This document shows positions 13,460 through 25,655 of a stretch of DNA of 64,000 nt, piece after piece. The notes under the pieces were generated by a model, which saw only the letters and a program-made list of their open reading frames with translations, was not told the DNA's origin and searched no databases. This DNA is from Polytrichum commune. Its lineage: Eukaryota; Streptophyta; Polytrichopsida; Polytrichales; Polytrichaceae. Every line of letters begins with the position of its first letter. Position 1 is the stretch's first letter. A program made the translations under genes and the position numbers. The stretch is from assembly GCA_950295325.1 (NCBI GenBank), contig OX485809.1, positions 26,164,001-26,228,000 on the forward strand, read 5' to 3'.

Positions 13460-14380
13460 TGGTTCTCACTAATTTGGCAAGCACATGAGACTATGCCCTT
13501 GGTGAAACCCACTATAGTACCGTAGTGTGGTGATGCATCTCTAGGCTTCCAACATTTGCGGTGGCTCATGTCTTTATCTATCGAGTTGGCATCTATCCCA
13601 TGAGACCCAATAGGAGATAGCTTCATGTACATCGTCCCAATTTTGGAGGGAGGGGGGGGGGGTATATGTTTGTTATGTAGTGGTTTTCGTTGACTTAATT
13701 GATGTGTGGAAAAGTGTTTTTAGAGTGATTTCCACAACCGAGGTGATGCATCTCCAAGCTTCTAGGACATTGAGGGTGGCTCTTTGTCTTTTGTTCTTGC
13801 CTTGCTACGAGGTCTATAAATATTACGCTAACGATGAACAACCCGACCATTAGCTAAACCGCATGACACTTGGCACTAGTATTTTCAAGAATGTCATCCT
13901 CTTGCATACTAAAATGTAACCATACGACACTTGCCAAAACTATCATTTCAAGTATCCCAATGTCCTACACTAGATGTCACAATGAAATTTTTGTTTCCCC
14001 CACATCAAAAAGTCATCCATGTTGACAAATAGAATCACATTAGACAATCAACGAAGGCGACGCTTTGAGACATGTAGGCATCTAGTTTCGACCGTTCGTT
14101 GGCCAATAGTGCACGTGACACTAAACACCATAAACGGTGTAAAGGTAAGGTAAGCAGCGGTTGGTTTACGCATGTGGGAACCCAGTCACTGGTGAGGTGA
14201 GGTGATGCACCATGTCCACCACGCCTTTGAGAAGGTTGGGTTGGGTTGGGTGGGGTGGCCCCATTATTATTATCGTCTTCTTCCTCCTCTCCTGATTCTC
14301 ACCCCTCCCAGGTGACTTGACACTAGGGGACCGTAACTTATGTCTAGTGATATAAGCTACGCTGCCTCCTCCTGCGTCGC
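13460..14380. other. Intergenic DNA upstream of the INO80B-like gene
   Basis: No coding sequence or RNA gene is recognised here. The stretch has mixed composition and becomes GC-richer toward 14.2 kb as it approaches the low-complexity promoter tract. A run of G residues lies at about 13,648-13,661. Confidence 0.45.
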
Positions 14381-14389
14381 CCAGCGTGG

Positions 14390-15065
14390 GTGAAGGGGAG
14401 GGGAGGGGAGAGAGGGAGGGAAAGAGGGAGAGGGGAAAGGGGAAGAAAGGAAGGGAAGGGAAGGGAAGGGAGGGTTTAGGGAGTCCAGCAGCACTGTGGC
14501 CATGTGATGAGAGGGACGGGCGGGGGTAGGGCTTCGATCGGCACACAGGCAGCAACGGCAGGGAGGGAGGGAAGGAAAGAAAGAAAGGAACAAAGAAAGC
14601 TGTGGCTCCAGGCAGGGCGGCCTGCCTGCCTGCCTGCCTGCCTGCCTCAAAGCCTGACTGCCTTGCCTGTGAAAGGGAAGGGAAGTAGCAGCAGCAGCCG
14701 CCTGCTGAGGGGGAGGGAGAGGAGGAGGATGATGATGATGCACAAGAGTCCAGGGCCAGTGGGAACGGGCCCTCCTCCGCCATCGCCATCGCCGCATCTC
14801 CTTTCGCCAGGTCTTTCGCCCTCCCCTACCCTCCTGTCTCTCTCTCTCTCTCCCTCTCCCTCTCCCTCTCCCTCTCCCTCTCCCTTCCTTTTCTCTCCCT
14901 TTCCCTTTCCCCCAGTCGGGACCCCCTCTCGGGCTACCTCTCGCCTTGGCTCGGCTCGGCTGGCCTACGTAATACGTAATAACAAACCTTTTCTCTCCCC
15001 CCCTCTCTCTCTCTCTCTGCCTCTTCTCTTTCTGCCTCTTCTCTCTCTCTCTCTCTCGCTGGCCC
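14390..15065. promoter_or_regulatory. Purine/pyrimidine-rich promoter tract of the INO80B-like gene
   Basis: On the plus strand, 14,390-14,475 is nearly pure purine, with many GGGG/GGG runs separated by A (G-quadruplex-compatible). It is followed by a (CTGC) run near 14,620-14,645, a CTCTCC-type polypyrimidine tract at 14,836-14,910, and CT runs at 15,003-15,058. Such tracts are common around plant transcription starts. Long frames on both strands here (for example 14,166-14,789 minus) are low-complexity by-products. The region sits 600-1,300 nt upstream of the start codon at 15,681. I could not place a TATA box with confidence. Confidence 0.5.
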
Positions 15066-15680
15066 CTGCTCTCTGCTTAGGTTAACTTACTGGCGTATAC
15101 TGTTCTACGGCCTGTTTGTAACTTCCGTGGCGCCCGCCCTTCTTCCGCATGCGTCTGTCTGGGGAACTGTGTGCCGTGCCGCGGCGTGGCGTCTCGTGTC
15201 GTTGCCTTTGCCTAACATAGCCTTGGCGCTGTCGTTAACGGGGGTGTGAACGAAGTCAATTAGGGTCCGGAAGTAGGTTGTTAAGGTGGCACGTCCGAGG
15301 GAGGCTGTTTTGGTGATAGGCGGGATGTGTCCTGCAGTGTCCCGAAGGTGTCTTCTGGGAGGAGGATTATTGTTGGCGCTCTTGTGCTTGTTGTTTCCGT
15401 CTGTTGTGGTGTTGTAGTTGTAGTTCTCTTCGATTTGTGCTTTGTTTGTTTGTTAGTTTTGTGCTGGCGACGGCGGAGGCCTTTTTCTCTCTTGGTGCAT
15501 TGAGGTCTCCTCGTCGTGGTGGTAGTGGTGTAGCGGTTCTTGTAGAGGGAGAGAGAGATCTGCTTGTGCAATCGTGTTCGTGCGCGCTTTTGCGAAGTAG
15601 GGTAGGTAGGAGTGTGACATTATTTTCAAGAGAACAGACAGCACAGGGTGGTGGTTGACCACTGTTGCCGTCGTTGCAAA

Positions 15681-18600
15681 ATGGATAACCAGCAGGAAGG
15701 GGAGAAAGAGGATCGCAATAATAAGGGCGTTCGACGGCCGCGCTCAGACGGGGCACGTAGGCCTCGTCCGGCGTCCGGACTTCCAGCCGCTCCCAGTGCG
15801 GATGATATCATCGTATCTTCTCATCCCTCGCATGACTCGCACAAGGATTTGCACAGTGAGGATCTTCTCGGCGTACACGATCGAACTACCGAGCGAAGAC
15901 TTGGAGCGAGACACCCTGAAGTAAGAAGAGCCCTGGACCTTGATTTCCTCCCAACTTGATTTCTTCTATCTAGGGTTATTTGCGCGCATCGCGCTGAGAA
16001 CACTTTAGGCTCGTTTCATCAGGAAGTTTACAATCAATCCTGGACGATGCATGTCTGGTGATACTACTGCCGGTTAATATGATGTTGCAAATTGACACCT
16101 ACATTGGCTGGTCTTGGCAGGTGATGGAGGTGGGAGAGAGTCGGCCTGAAGAAACAGGTGAGAAGAAGGAATATAGGAAGGAAGATAAATTTTACAGCAG
16201 GCATGGTACGAAGGAGCATCATTCCAACCCTAGCAGACACTTCGGAACGGTGGGCAGGAGTTCAGGGGAAGGATATGACGGTGAGCGTAGAGGTGGTGGT
16301 CGTGAAGAGTACAGAGGGGGCAGAGGGGGCCGAGGTACAGGAAATTTCAGGCCTCACGATTCAAGGTCAAGTAGAGAAGAACGTGGACCTTTATTTGCAG
16401 GAAGTGGAGTTCAAGGCAACGGAAGAGATAGTGGCAGGCGTGTTGGTGACAGGAGAGAAGAAGGAAGGATGGGCAGGGAAGATGAAAGAGTCGGTAAGCA
16501 CGAGGGAGGGAGGTTTGGTCCCAGGAGGGACGATCACAGGGATAGCTATTATTCTGCCAGGAGAGATCATTCCGGGGACAGAAGGTATCAGGGGAAAGAT
16601 GAATCGAAACAAGAGAGAGGGGAACAGAGAGAAAGCGGTGTAACAAGAAGGCCGGAGTATGAAAAGGGGAAAAGGCTTGAAAAGAGTATGAAGGATATTG
16701 TGGACATTGAAATGTCTGTGACGGGGCACAGGGAGGATCGCCATGAAGCGGGACATAACCATGAGAAAGCAAAAGCTGGTAGATGGAGAGAACGCGAGGA
16801 TCATGACAATGGGAAAGAGAAGTCGCAACATGGTTTTAACCAGACAGAACGAGCGACGGTCCGTGATAAGCACGGTCCTAAGGAGGCAAACCTCAAATCA
16901 CTGGAGAAGGAACACCCTGAACAGAAAGCCGGGGGCTTCACTAAACTGAAGTTGAAGGTGGGTGGAGTTACTCACACTATTGTTTCAGATTCTCTGAAGA
17001 GATCAGATTCAGCTGTGAAGTCAGGCTCTACTGCATCCAACAAGCCAAAAGAACCCGAAGTAGAGGGCACTAACAAGAAAAGGAGGCATCGGCTTATACT
17101 TCAGGTATATATGTTTGACCTTTGTGCTGGAAAGAGACCAATCTATGAACTTCAACCTTGTAGCTTAGACAGCCTTGTGCTCTAGTCCTTACATGTCTCC
17201 ACCCATTTGTGCAGGAACATTCAGATGATGATGATGACACAATGGATGCCCCACCACCCTGTAAGGCAATCAAGAAGACTGAAAGCTTCAGCCCAGGTCA
17301 TAAAGGAGATGCAGAACCAAGGATTGCAAATGGGGAAAAATCCAGGTCAGCTGTAAGATCTGGTGAGTATTCAAAAGTATCAACACTTGCTGTGGAGTCG
17401 TCTACTCCAAGTGTTCGGAAAAGCTCGCGGGTTCCCAAGAAGCGAGTTCTAGATGGAGACGAGGACGATGCTGAACCTCCAAATGTACCACAAAGACCAT
17501 CTGGTCATAAGAGAGGTCAGATTCTAGTCTTCGCTTCTTCCACAGTGTGGGGTTTATAGCTTCTTCATATGTGAGATTAATTTATGTAGTTAGGGTTGAT
17601 TTGAGTATCTCTGTCTATTTGTCTTCCAAAATGATGTTCTATCCCTTGGGACGTTTCTTGTTATTGGAGTTTGTTTGTTTGTGTTGGCTTTTAATTTGTG
17701 GCATTACTCAAAGCCATTGATATTTAAAAATTGCCCTATAAAACAATAGGATTCTTTACCACTGAGATTGAGCCTAGTCTAAAAGATACATTCATTAGTT
17801 GGAGTTGTTACCTGTTCTTTTTATCAACATGTAATGAATCCATGTCGATGTCAGTGCTCTTGGACCTCTATATTTTGATGAACACTTATAATATAGCAAG
17901 AATCTGTAGTAGTTAGAAGATGCACCGAGTGTGATTTCTGGTTGGTCAGTCGGTTAGCAGCTGCTAACAGTAAAGTGTTGTACCTGAAGGTGGTTGGGGA
18001 GTAGAGGAAGAGGAAGAACAGAAGGAAGAGCAAGATGCAGATGAATATTCAGAGGAAGCTGGTGCAACTCTTGGTGAGGATGGTTCTGAAGGAGATGAAG
18101 ACGAAGATCAAGGGTTGGGGGTTTCAAAGCGAGGGAAACTGCAACAACTTCGTACTGTTCAAAACAAAGAAAATACTGCTACTGGAGTGGCTCTGACAGC
18201 CCGACAGCGTGCTATGCAGACATCCAGGGATCCAGACAAAGAGTCTGCTCCTTCTTTGATTGAATATCCAGAGGGTTTAACCAATCCGCTTGCTCGAAGT
18301 ATGTCTTTCACTTTCAAAGACTCCTGCATCTTCTTCAATAATGTCCATGTTATGCAACATGTTCTTTAAACAATTTCTGCTGCTTTGTTTCTTTGTGTTG
18401 GACCCTTGGGCTCATGGTCAATGTTATCATATCTCAATTTGCAGTTGTTTAAAAATTTGAATGACTTTGAGTGATTTGAGGAAGGTCAGTTGGTATTTTT
18501 CTATTTTGTAAGTGGTTGATCTAAGTTTTTATTTGCAGAAGGTAGAAACAATCTGTCAGAAGCAGAGAGGCAGGTTAAGAAAGTTGAAGCAGCCCATCGT

Positions 18601-19985
18601 CGAAAGCAGCAGGTTGAGAAAGCTGCCAGAGAGATTCAGGTATGAGCAACTTGGGTGTCCATGCATTGTCTACCCCTTTGTTGCAGTTTGCTTTGCTAAT
18701 ACAAGATCAATTCTTATGCTGCATGTGCACAATGGAATCATATTCCTCGTAAGATATTGCTAGTTGGCAGGAGTAAATGTATAGAAAGAATAAGATCACC
18801 ATAAGATCATATATGTTGGTATTGAACCTTATGAACTTCAGGGCCATGTTGCTCATAAGGAACCGTAAGACTTTTAGCTTGTCAAAGGCTTAGAAGGAAG
18901 AGACTCTTGATTCTTATCTTGTTGTTTAATGGTTAGCAATGTCGTTGAGTGTTGTCTGAAACAAACTCCTTAAAAAGAATGTTTTCCAAGGAAGAGACTT
19001 GCACTTCAAGCCACCTTTGCCCATTGGTTGGTAAGAGAATGGGCTCTTGATGTGACCACACATCTTTGGTGTTTTGGTATCAAAGTTCTGTTGCAGTTTA
19101 AGTAACAAATTTCTCTGTGTTGTTTATTTCATGGAACCACAGGCAACTGCAATACAAAAAATACTGGGCCAGGATTCAACAAGGAAAAGGCGTGAAAATC
19201 GCCTTGAAAAGCAGAGACAAGATATTGAGGAGGTTAGTATGGTCACTAATGTGTATGATTTATGTACTCTTAAATTTTTGTCATAATTTTCCTTGTATTT
19301 GTGATATTATCCTAAAAGAAATGTTTGGTGTATGTTGCCGAATTTGAACCATGCTTTGGATGGCTTGGGAGGTCCTGATGGTTTCTGCATTTCCATTTCA
19401 GGAGAAGAAGGCAGCTGAACTGGCTCCATCTAGCAACAGCATACGTTGGAATTTTGGCCCTTCAGGAACAGTTGTTTCATTTGCAGAAGATGTGGGTCTG
19501 CCAAGCTTTTTTAATTCTGGTCCTTCCAGGTCAGTACTCTTTGTAACCCTGAATTATGTGCTAGTCAAGTATCATGTCAATGTATGCCAACTATCAATAT
19601 ATTGTCAGAGACAGAGACTTTCGTTTTTGGATTCCTTTCACTGTCTCTTTCTTTTCTCAGCATGTTGTCTATCCTGCTTAGGTATGATTTAACTATAGGT
19701 AGTCTTTCTCGGGGATTGGTTTATGACAAACAGAAGCTTTAGTGCAGTTCGTCTTAGTACATGTATTTTTCTTTTGTTGTCAACCTTGCAAGTTCAAAGT
19801 ATTGGTTGGATATCTTGCCTCTTACAACTTCTGTTAACAGGTATCCGCCCGCGCGGGAAAAGTGTGCTGCCCCTGCATGTAGCAATTCATACAAATATCG
19901 AGACAGCAAGTCTAATGTTCCCCTTTGCAGCCTTCAATGCTACCGAGTTGTCCATCATCCACTTCCGGTGACCACGACATACTAG
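15681..19985 (+). CDS. INO80B: INO80 complex subunit B (IES2/PAPA-1-like, HIT zinc finger), 8 exons
   Basis: Nuclear subunit of the INO80 ATP-dependent nucleosome remodeller. Exons: 15,681-15,920; 16,121-17,104; 17,215-17,515; 17,990-18,298 (an acceptor giving 18,002 also fits); 18,539-18,639; 19,143-19,232; 19,402-19,529; 19,841-19,985. All are GT-AG and phase-consistent, giving about 765 aa. The start matches family N-termini (RRPR...SADD). Exon 2 ends with the conserved KLKVGGVTHTI motif, exon 3 carries RKSSRVPKKRVLDG, and exon 4 is acidic with LTARQRAMQ. Exons 5-7 hold the coiled PAPA-1 region (EAERQVKKVEAAHRRKQ; ILGQDSTRKRRENRLEKQ). Exon 8 is the HIT-type finger (YPPAREKCAAPAC...CSLQCY). 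Odd: exon 2 adds about 300 residues rich in R, G, D and E with RGG-like repeats, longer than I recall for angiosperm homologues. The 5' UTR probably reaches into the GC-rich 15.1-15.7 kb region. Confidence 0.9.
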
Positions 19986-20980
19986 ATTTACCATCACAGT
20001 TCTGGAGGTAACACATCAGGTTCATTGATTTGGAATTTGGCTATCTTGCATCCTGTTGTGTTAACAGTAGTAAATAAACTTCTGGAAACCCAAGATGCTG
20101 TACACCACACAATCATGAGGTTTGCATGGTGAGGGGCTTGATTATATAAACACAACGATGTGACCACATAGCTCAGTACCTCTGCCAATTAATGCATATT
20201 TCCTAGTGTCTCAAGAGTATGAGGGAACCATCATTAAGTCAGTCATTGCCTTTGAGGCTTCTTAATGCTTGGGAAACAAGACATTGTATGCTGTTGCTGG
20301 AGGAGCCAGTTCAGCTGTCTTCTCCTGGAATGTAGAAATTTTCAGAATTCCCAAAGCAAAGCATTGTTCAAACTGAATGATGGGCACCAAGTGCTCTCAT
20401 GAAAAAGTATTGCCTCAATAACGTCTAGAGATCTCTAGCCTGCGAGATCACTTGGCTTATCCACATTTGGATCTGTGCATCCAGATGCAGCACCCAGTTT
20501 GTTCCCAGTGTTTCAAATCGTCATATTGCAGCTTCTGTGATGATGCTTTTGACTTATTGCAATAATTAGAGGTGTTCTGTGCCTACATTTGATCAACTTT
20601 ATTCTCCTGTCATTGTGCAGATTATTTCTTGATTGATGAGTTGCACCTGTGCTGGAGGTAAAATGGGTATTTACATTATGGTTCAATAGCCGTCGTGTGA
20701 CCCATTTTTTACTTCAGCAGTGTGCCGTGTGTCCTTGATCTGCAGCAGATGCATCCTATTCAGACCAGGTGACAGTCTTCTCTGATATTCCCTTATTTGG
20801 AAATGTCATCTTAAACCTGGACAAATGTAACTCCAAATGGTAACCCACACTAGTTAGGCAAAATATTGTAGGTCTGAGTGTTCAGTGTTTAGAGAAACTT
20901 TTCCATGCTATTTATAGTTTGCTTTACCATCATGGGTGACTTTATGTGGAACATGAATTGTTGATAACTCATACCTGTCC
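19986..20980 (+). other. Probable 3' UTR and downstream flank of the INO80B-like gene
   Basis: The sequence after the TAG at 19,983-19,985 stays moderately GC-rich and has no further conserved coding segment. A GTAACA-type donor just after the stop could mark a 3' UTR intron, but this is not demonstrable. No second gene is visible. Confidence 0.4.
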
Positions 20981-21207
20981 AGTGCTACACTGTTATGGTA
21001 TTTAGTGTCACTTACTATTTGGGGTTATGCATTGCTATAACATTTTATTGTTAAGGTAAATTTTTACCAAGCAAAGATGGTACTGTTCTATAGTGTCCAA
21101 ACAACCAATTTGAACTTTGTCAGTATAGAATGAGATCTTTAGTAAAATGTTCTAGCAATGTAACTCCAAATAGTAAGTGACACTAAATACCATAACGGAG
21201 TAGCACT
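20981..21207. mobile_element. MITE with 55-nt inverted repeats, family A, copy 1
   Basis: The left end (AGTGCTACACTGTTATGGTA onward) and the reverse complement of the right end (AGTGCTACTCCGTTATGGTA onward) pair over about 55 nt with only a few mismatches, as far as TATTTAGTGTCACTTACTAT. The centre is AT-rich and non-coding. A related element lies at 55,258-55,497 and a more decayed one at about 11.4-11.6 kb. No convincing target duplication is visible, so the superfamily is unassigned. Confidence 0.75.
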
Positions 21208-21209
21208 GT

Positions 21210-24200
21210 AGTATGTTGTATTTTTATTTATGACTGTCAAGGTCAAGTCTTTCTGGATTTTGCTTCTAACTGAAATTAAATGCAGACCTCCTATTCTTTG
21301 CATGTCTCTAATCATTAACATTTGAGGGCGGGTGCAGATGTCCTGCAGAAGGATGCTGAACCAAGGGAACGCATGCCAGCAACGCCCAAAAGAAATTTGA
21401 AATTGCCACTTTCATTACCACCATGAGCAACATTGCTCCTACTCAGATGTGGACACAACAATTTGGAGGTGACATTGTCCACTTCACGCCATTCCAGTTG
21501 CCATAGCTACCATGACGAGAACATTGTTGGCTGAGAAACAGCCTGCATGATAGACCTAATGAGGTGAGGCTGCATGATTGTCTTCCAAGGTAACAGGATC
21601 ATGACCAGTTGAAATGTAGATTACTTATTCAATTTGGTTGGTCACTTCCTGTTGTAGTGGATATGTGAGGGGATATTTTAATGACACACATGGAACACAT
21701 TCATGCTGTCCTGGTGGCTGGATACCAACGTGTATATCTCTAGGATTGACACTTGGAGTCATGTGACAGTTTACTTTTCTAGTAGCCCATTCTGAGCGAA
21801 ATTTGGGCCAGAAATTGGAATGTCCAATCTGGATGTTTTATTCTCAACTGTACATGTTTGTACATCACTCGGGTGCATGTTAAGGTTTGAATACTTACAG
21901 AATCTGGGCTTTTTAAAAGTAGTAACATCTGGACCATTGGTAAGTTTTGGATCAGTAAGTACTTTACATGCCAGTAAGTGTTTTAATGACTGACAATAAT
22001 TTACTGGTTAAATGGACTAGGGGAAATTCTGGTTTTACAAGGATACGTTTTGGGTTTGTCAGAGTAAGATTTGTTTTTTATGGGGTTAACTTCTGGCTCA
22101 CTGGTAATTTCCAGTTAGGGTTTAGGGTTAAGGGTTAGGTTAGGTTTTTCGCCACTTAACGGAGGCAAAGGACTTTTGGTTGCTTACTTGGTCATTCTTG
22201 CTATCTTCAGTTACTACTCCAGTTAGTGCAGCTAGTCTCTTGGTAAGGACACATGTAGAGGACAGTTGTGAGAGAGGATTTAATGTCCCTGTAGGAGGTT
22301 GAGTTTCATATTGAATTCAGACCTGAGGCATTCTCCTAGTAGTAGTAGCATTCTTGCAAGTATGGTTGAGGTTTATGACTTGGTACCACCGTTTCAAGAT
22401 CTCTTATGGTTAGGTACACCAGAAATTTTAGGTTGTGGCAGAGTAGGCAAAGAAGGCGTTTAACTGTTGCAGGATGTTAAAGCTAGAGACGTAGATCTAG
22501 GTCAGAACATGGGGAGTACATGACCAGCAGTAATCAAGATGGATAGATCAGCACTAGGCGTTTCTAAGGAAGTAGAGCACCATAAGAGCTGCCACATAGG
22601 ATAATCATGAGCAAAGAAAAGAGGTTACTGGTTAAGCATAGTCTGGATCGGAAGTTGGAGCTGTAGATCCTGATCTGCCAGGATAACATGACAACAGGCT
22701 GATTTGGACCAGGCGTCAACCTAATACAGGAAAATTAAGGTTGGAGGTTGGAAAACCAGAAAGCTTCACATGAATGATTGAAGCATCAGAAGAGTAAGCA
22801 ATGTTGGCAGTGAGCTAGTAGCAAGTGATGGAGAAAGAAGACTAACTGATGATCCCAATTATTGTGTGTGGTACTAATTCCAGAAACATTCACTTTTGTG
22901 CCAAGTCTCAAAATTAGTGAGGGCTAGACTTTATATAGAGTGATGCTAAATTCATGGATACATGCTCATTTTGCATACATTTCAAGACAATTAATGCTCG
23001 CTTTGAGGTGTTTGTTGGGTGATTAAAAAATCATATGCAAAAGCGAATAGTGTCAGGATGAATAATGCCAGTACTTCCAGTGAATAATGTTGTTATGAAA
23101 AATATTTTTAGTGAATACAACTGGAACAATTCTTCCTACATCTTTTGGTGGCATTAATTCATCATTTTCTTACAATCATTCCCTCCCTCATTAATGGAGA
23201 TAATTGGTGTAGTTAACTTGGTGTTGACAAACCAGGAGGGAACTATTTGTGGATTAATTAGGGATCAGGTTGAATCTACACGATAATGTAGTAAACACAG
23301 TACTAGCCCCACCCACAACATGTTGCTTTACCCTAATCAATGCAAGTAACGTAAGAGACTGTACACATCACAACACCATACCCACATGGCTACTCCCATG
23401 GACATGCTATCTACTTAGCCAAGATGCAAATGCCCAACTCAACTTAGACTTGATGTATTATGCATCTTAGGAGCCCCACCTAGAAACAACCACCCTTCAC
23501 ACCTAGCCCAAACCTCAAAGTACAAATATTTGAATTTACTTATTGCAACGGTAGATTCCCCACATAATCCACCAATTGTAAACTTGACAAATACTCCATT
23601 CTCCACACACTCTTATCCCAACTAGGGTGGATAGTACTACCACCCATTATAATCATGGCAAGAATAAGGGGCACTATACATACAACAACTGTTAAACTCC
23701 TCTAAGAACTACAAATCCCCAACTCCGAAATCCAAAAACTAATGAGATCCCTCTCCCAAATTGCTATAAGGTACCTAATACATGTAATCCTAAACAAAAA
23801 GAAACTAGAAAAGAAACAAGCCTTGGTCCCACTTGACTAATCACACTTACTAACACTAAAACCCAAAACTAACATAAAACACAGAACCCTAACACTAACC
23901 ATGAAAATAGGCACTAAGCCGCCCCCACTCTCATGCTCATGCGGACATGAGAGGGAGGTTTTGAACAGACATCGCATGTCAGGGTAAAAGACTTTGACGT
24001 TCTCTTTCATCTTCTTTATGTTATGTAGTGCACGTGGATAAGTGTCCTTACAATTTTGTTGCTATATGTGGTGTTTAATTTCCATGTTCAACACTTTCTA
24101 GCATGGCTTGACTACTTAGTGGATTTGGGTGTTCATGCCTCATCAAGTTACTTCTCTTAATCGGGCATCCATTAGTTTTGGGATACTGGCTTTGTAGGTC

Positions 24201-24240
24201 TCCTCTTTCGTGCACCAACCATGCATGGGTTGGGAAAAGG
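21210..24240. other. Intergenic DNA with a telomere-like tract
   Basis: No gene is supported. A degenerate tract at 22,113-22,146 reads as successive TTAGGG/TTTAGGG/TTAAGGG/TTAGG units. The rest is mixed-composition sequence with short chance frames. Confidence 0.4.
22113..22146 (+). repeat. Degenerate interstitial telomere-like repeat
   Basis: About five imperfect units related to the plant telomere repeat TTTAGGG are found in a row. With so few units it may be a chance or promoter-type telo-box cluster rather than a relic of a chromosome end. Confidence 0.5.
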
Positions 24241-24247
24241 TTGGGGG

Positions 24248-24730
24248 AATGGTCGTACACTCTAAACTCCGTAGTATCACACCTATGGCAACCAAAGTGC
24301 ACATGATATTACGGAGTTTTGTAGTGTCAACATGGATGCGTGACACTATAGAATTAGTGTAGCATGTGACACTATGGAATAACACAAAGGAGATGTGAGG
24401 ACGGTTTGAATTCGTTCTCCTGTCACCCACGCTCGTGTGGTCCACTCCACTTGGTCTTCCTAGGCGATGTGGCGGACGCATGCACCAACATTCATCAAGT
24501 GGCGTAAGAGGAAGAAGAATAAGAATTAGAAGGTGACACTCCACATGTTGACACATGGCGCAATGCGAGGGTGTGGGTTGACTTCTTGGGTGGTTTGCAT
24601 TCATGACAAATTTTGTGATATAAGGGAGATAAATGTGACAACAAGGAGTGAGATTTGAACTACGAACATCCATTCCCTAGGGTTTTGGGATATTAGAGAG
24701 CGTGTGACATTATGGAGGCTGATATCAAGG
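24248..24730 (+). repeat. Dispersed repeat family R, uninterrupted copy
   Basis: This block matches, in reverse complement, two separated pieces downstream. 24,248-24,395 matches 47,495-47,650, and about 24,430-24,730 matches 45,960-46,280. Shared landmarks include GGCAACCAAAGTGCACATGA, CACTCCACATGTTGACACAT and GCAATGCGAGGGTGTGGGTT. The family has GTGACACTAT-rich internal motifs. No coding capacity is recognised. Confidence 0.7.
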
Positions 24731-24930
24731 AGTTTAGGGTGTACAATGGACCTAAAAATCTGCATTTGTGTGAATTTCATGTGGATTCTCATGATGGGAA
24801 GGTTGTTGGCCATGGTTACAGCTTGCTTTCCGGTGTCCACTTCCCTAGAAGACTTATGGGCCCAACCGGTCAAAATCTTGGTGTTTCCAAGTCCAGCCGA
24901 TTCCATGTTGTCATGTTCCAGGTTTTATTT
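24731..24930 (+). repeat. Dispersed segment B, copy 1 (short coding-like frame)
   Basis: The most conserved part, around GGTCAAAATCTTGGTGTTTC, recurs in direct orientation near 46,690-46,790 and 62,725-62,800. In this copy a 74-codon frame (24,712-24,936) stays open with non-repetitive amino acid content, including the stretch HVDSHDGKVVGHGYSLL. The other copies are broken by stops. It could be a captured exon or part of a retroelement. I do not recognise the protein. Confidence 0.45.
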
Positions 24931-25597
24931 ATTTAGTATTTATTTAGGATAATTGAAGTGTGCTCCATACATTCCTCCAAATTGTTCCATGGTTTTCTTG
25001 CAGTCTTGGACTCTGTCGTTTTTCCTCCAAACTTCACATGTTCGTCTATGCTTGTTGGCCGGCTTCCCCCATTGTTGCCGGTGTTTGTTCTTGCCTCCAC
25101 AAAATAACCAGCGCATGCCACTCAAATATGGGTGTCCATATTATGTCCGTGTCGTGACTGGGTGCATTTGCCTTTCGGCAGTCATTTCTAATTTTGTGAT
25201 TTTGTGATTTTGTGATTTTTTTTTTTAATTTTAATTTTTTAATTTTTTTGCAAGACACCAATGTTCCATTGCTGTGTGGTTTGGCTTGGCTTCGAAAACT
25301 AGAGAGAAGAGAAGAAACACTGACCATGTGATCAACGTGATTGGAATGCCCATTCGACCCACCATTGGCATTAAACCCTCAGGGCATAATACCAGTGGTG
25401 CAGGACTACTAACCCCTCTCGGGGTGGGCACTATAGTGACACACTATACTAGTTCCTAGCTAGCCACTAGTGCCTTGAGGATACCGGACATGGAATCCCC
25501 CCAAAGGGCTTTGAGGTACCCATACAACAAGGTCCAAGGACCCCCCACTATAGTTGGGTGGACTAAGGTGGTGAGCACCACGCCAGCTTCGAAAACT

Positions 25598-25655
25598 ACA
25601 TTGAATACTGTGTTTGGTGTCACCGATTCTATTTGTCTTCCTCAATAGCTCTAAC
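25598..25655 (-). repeat. Inverted copy of the 12.5-kb repeat end
   Basis: The reverse complement reads TTGAGGAAGACAAATAGAAT then GGTGACACC, matching the block at 12,538-12,590. Similarity stops on both sides, as expected for the end of a transposable element. Confidence 0.45.

Noticed and set aside
14166-14789. 207-codon minus-strand frame over the promoter tract
   Set aside because: It consists of P/S/F-rich low-complexity sequence dictated by the purine repeats; overlapping frames on both strands are equally open and none has a conserved motif.
16158-16873. Alternative frames of 140-160 codons over INO80B exon 2
   Set aside because: They are by-products of purine-rich codons. The chosen frame alone links phase-correctly to conserved exons on both sides.
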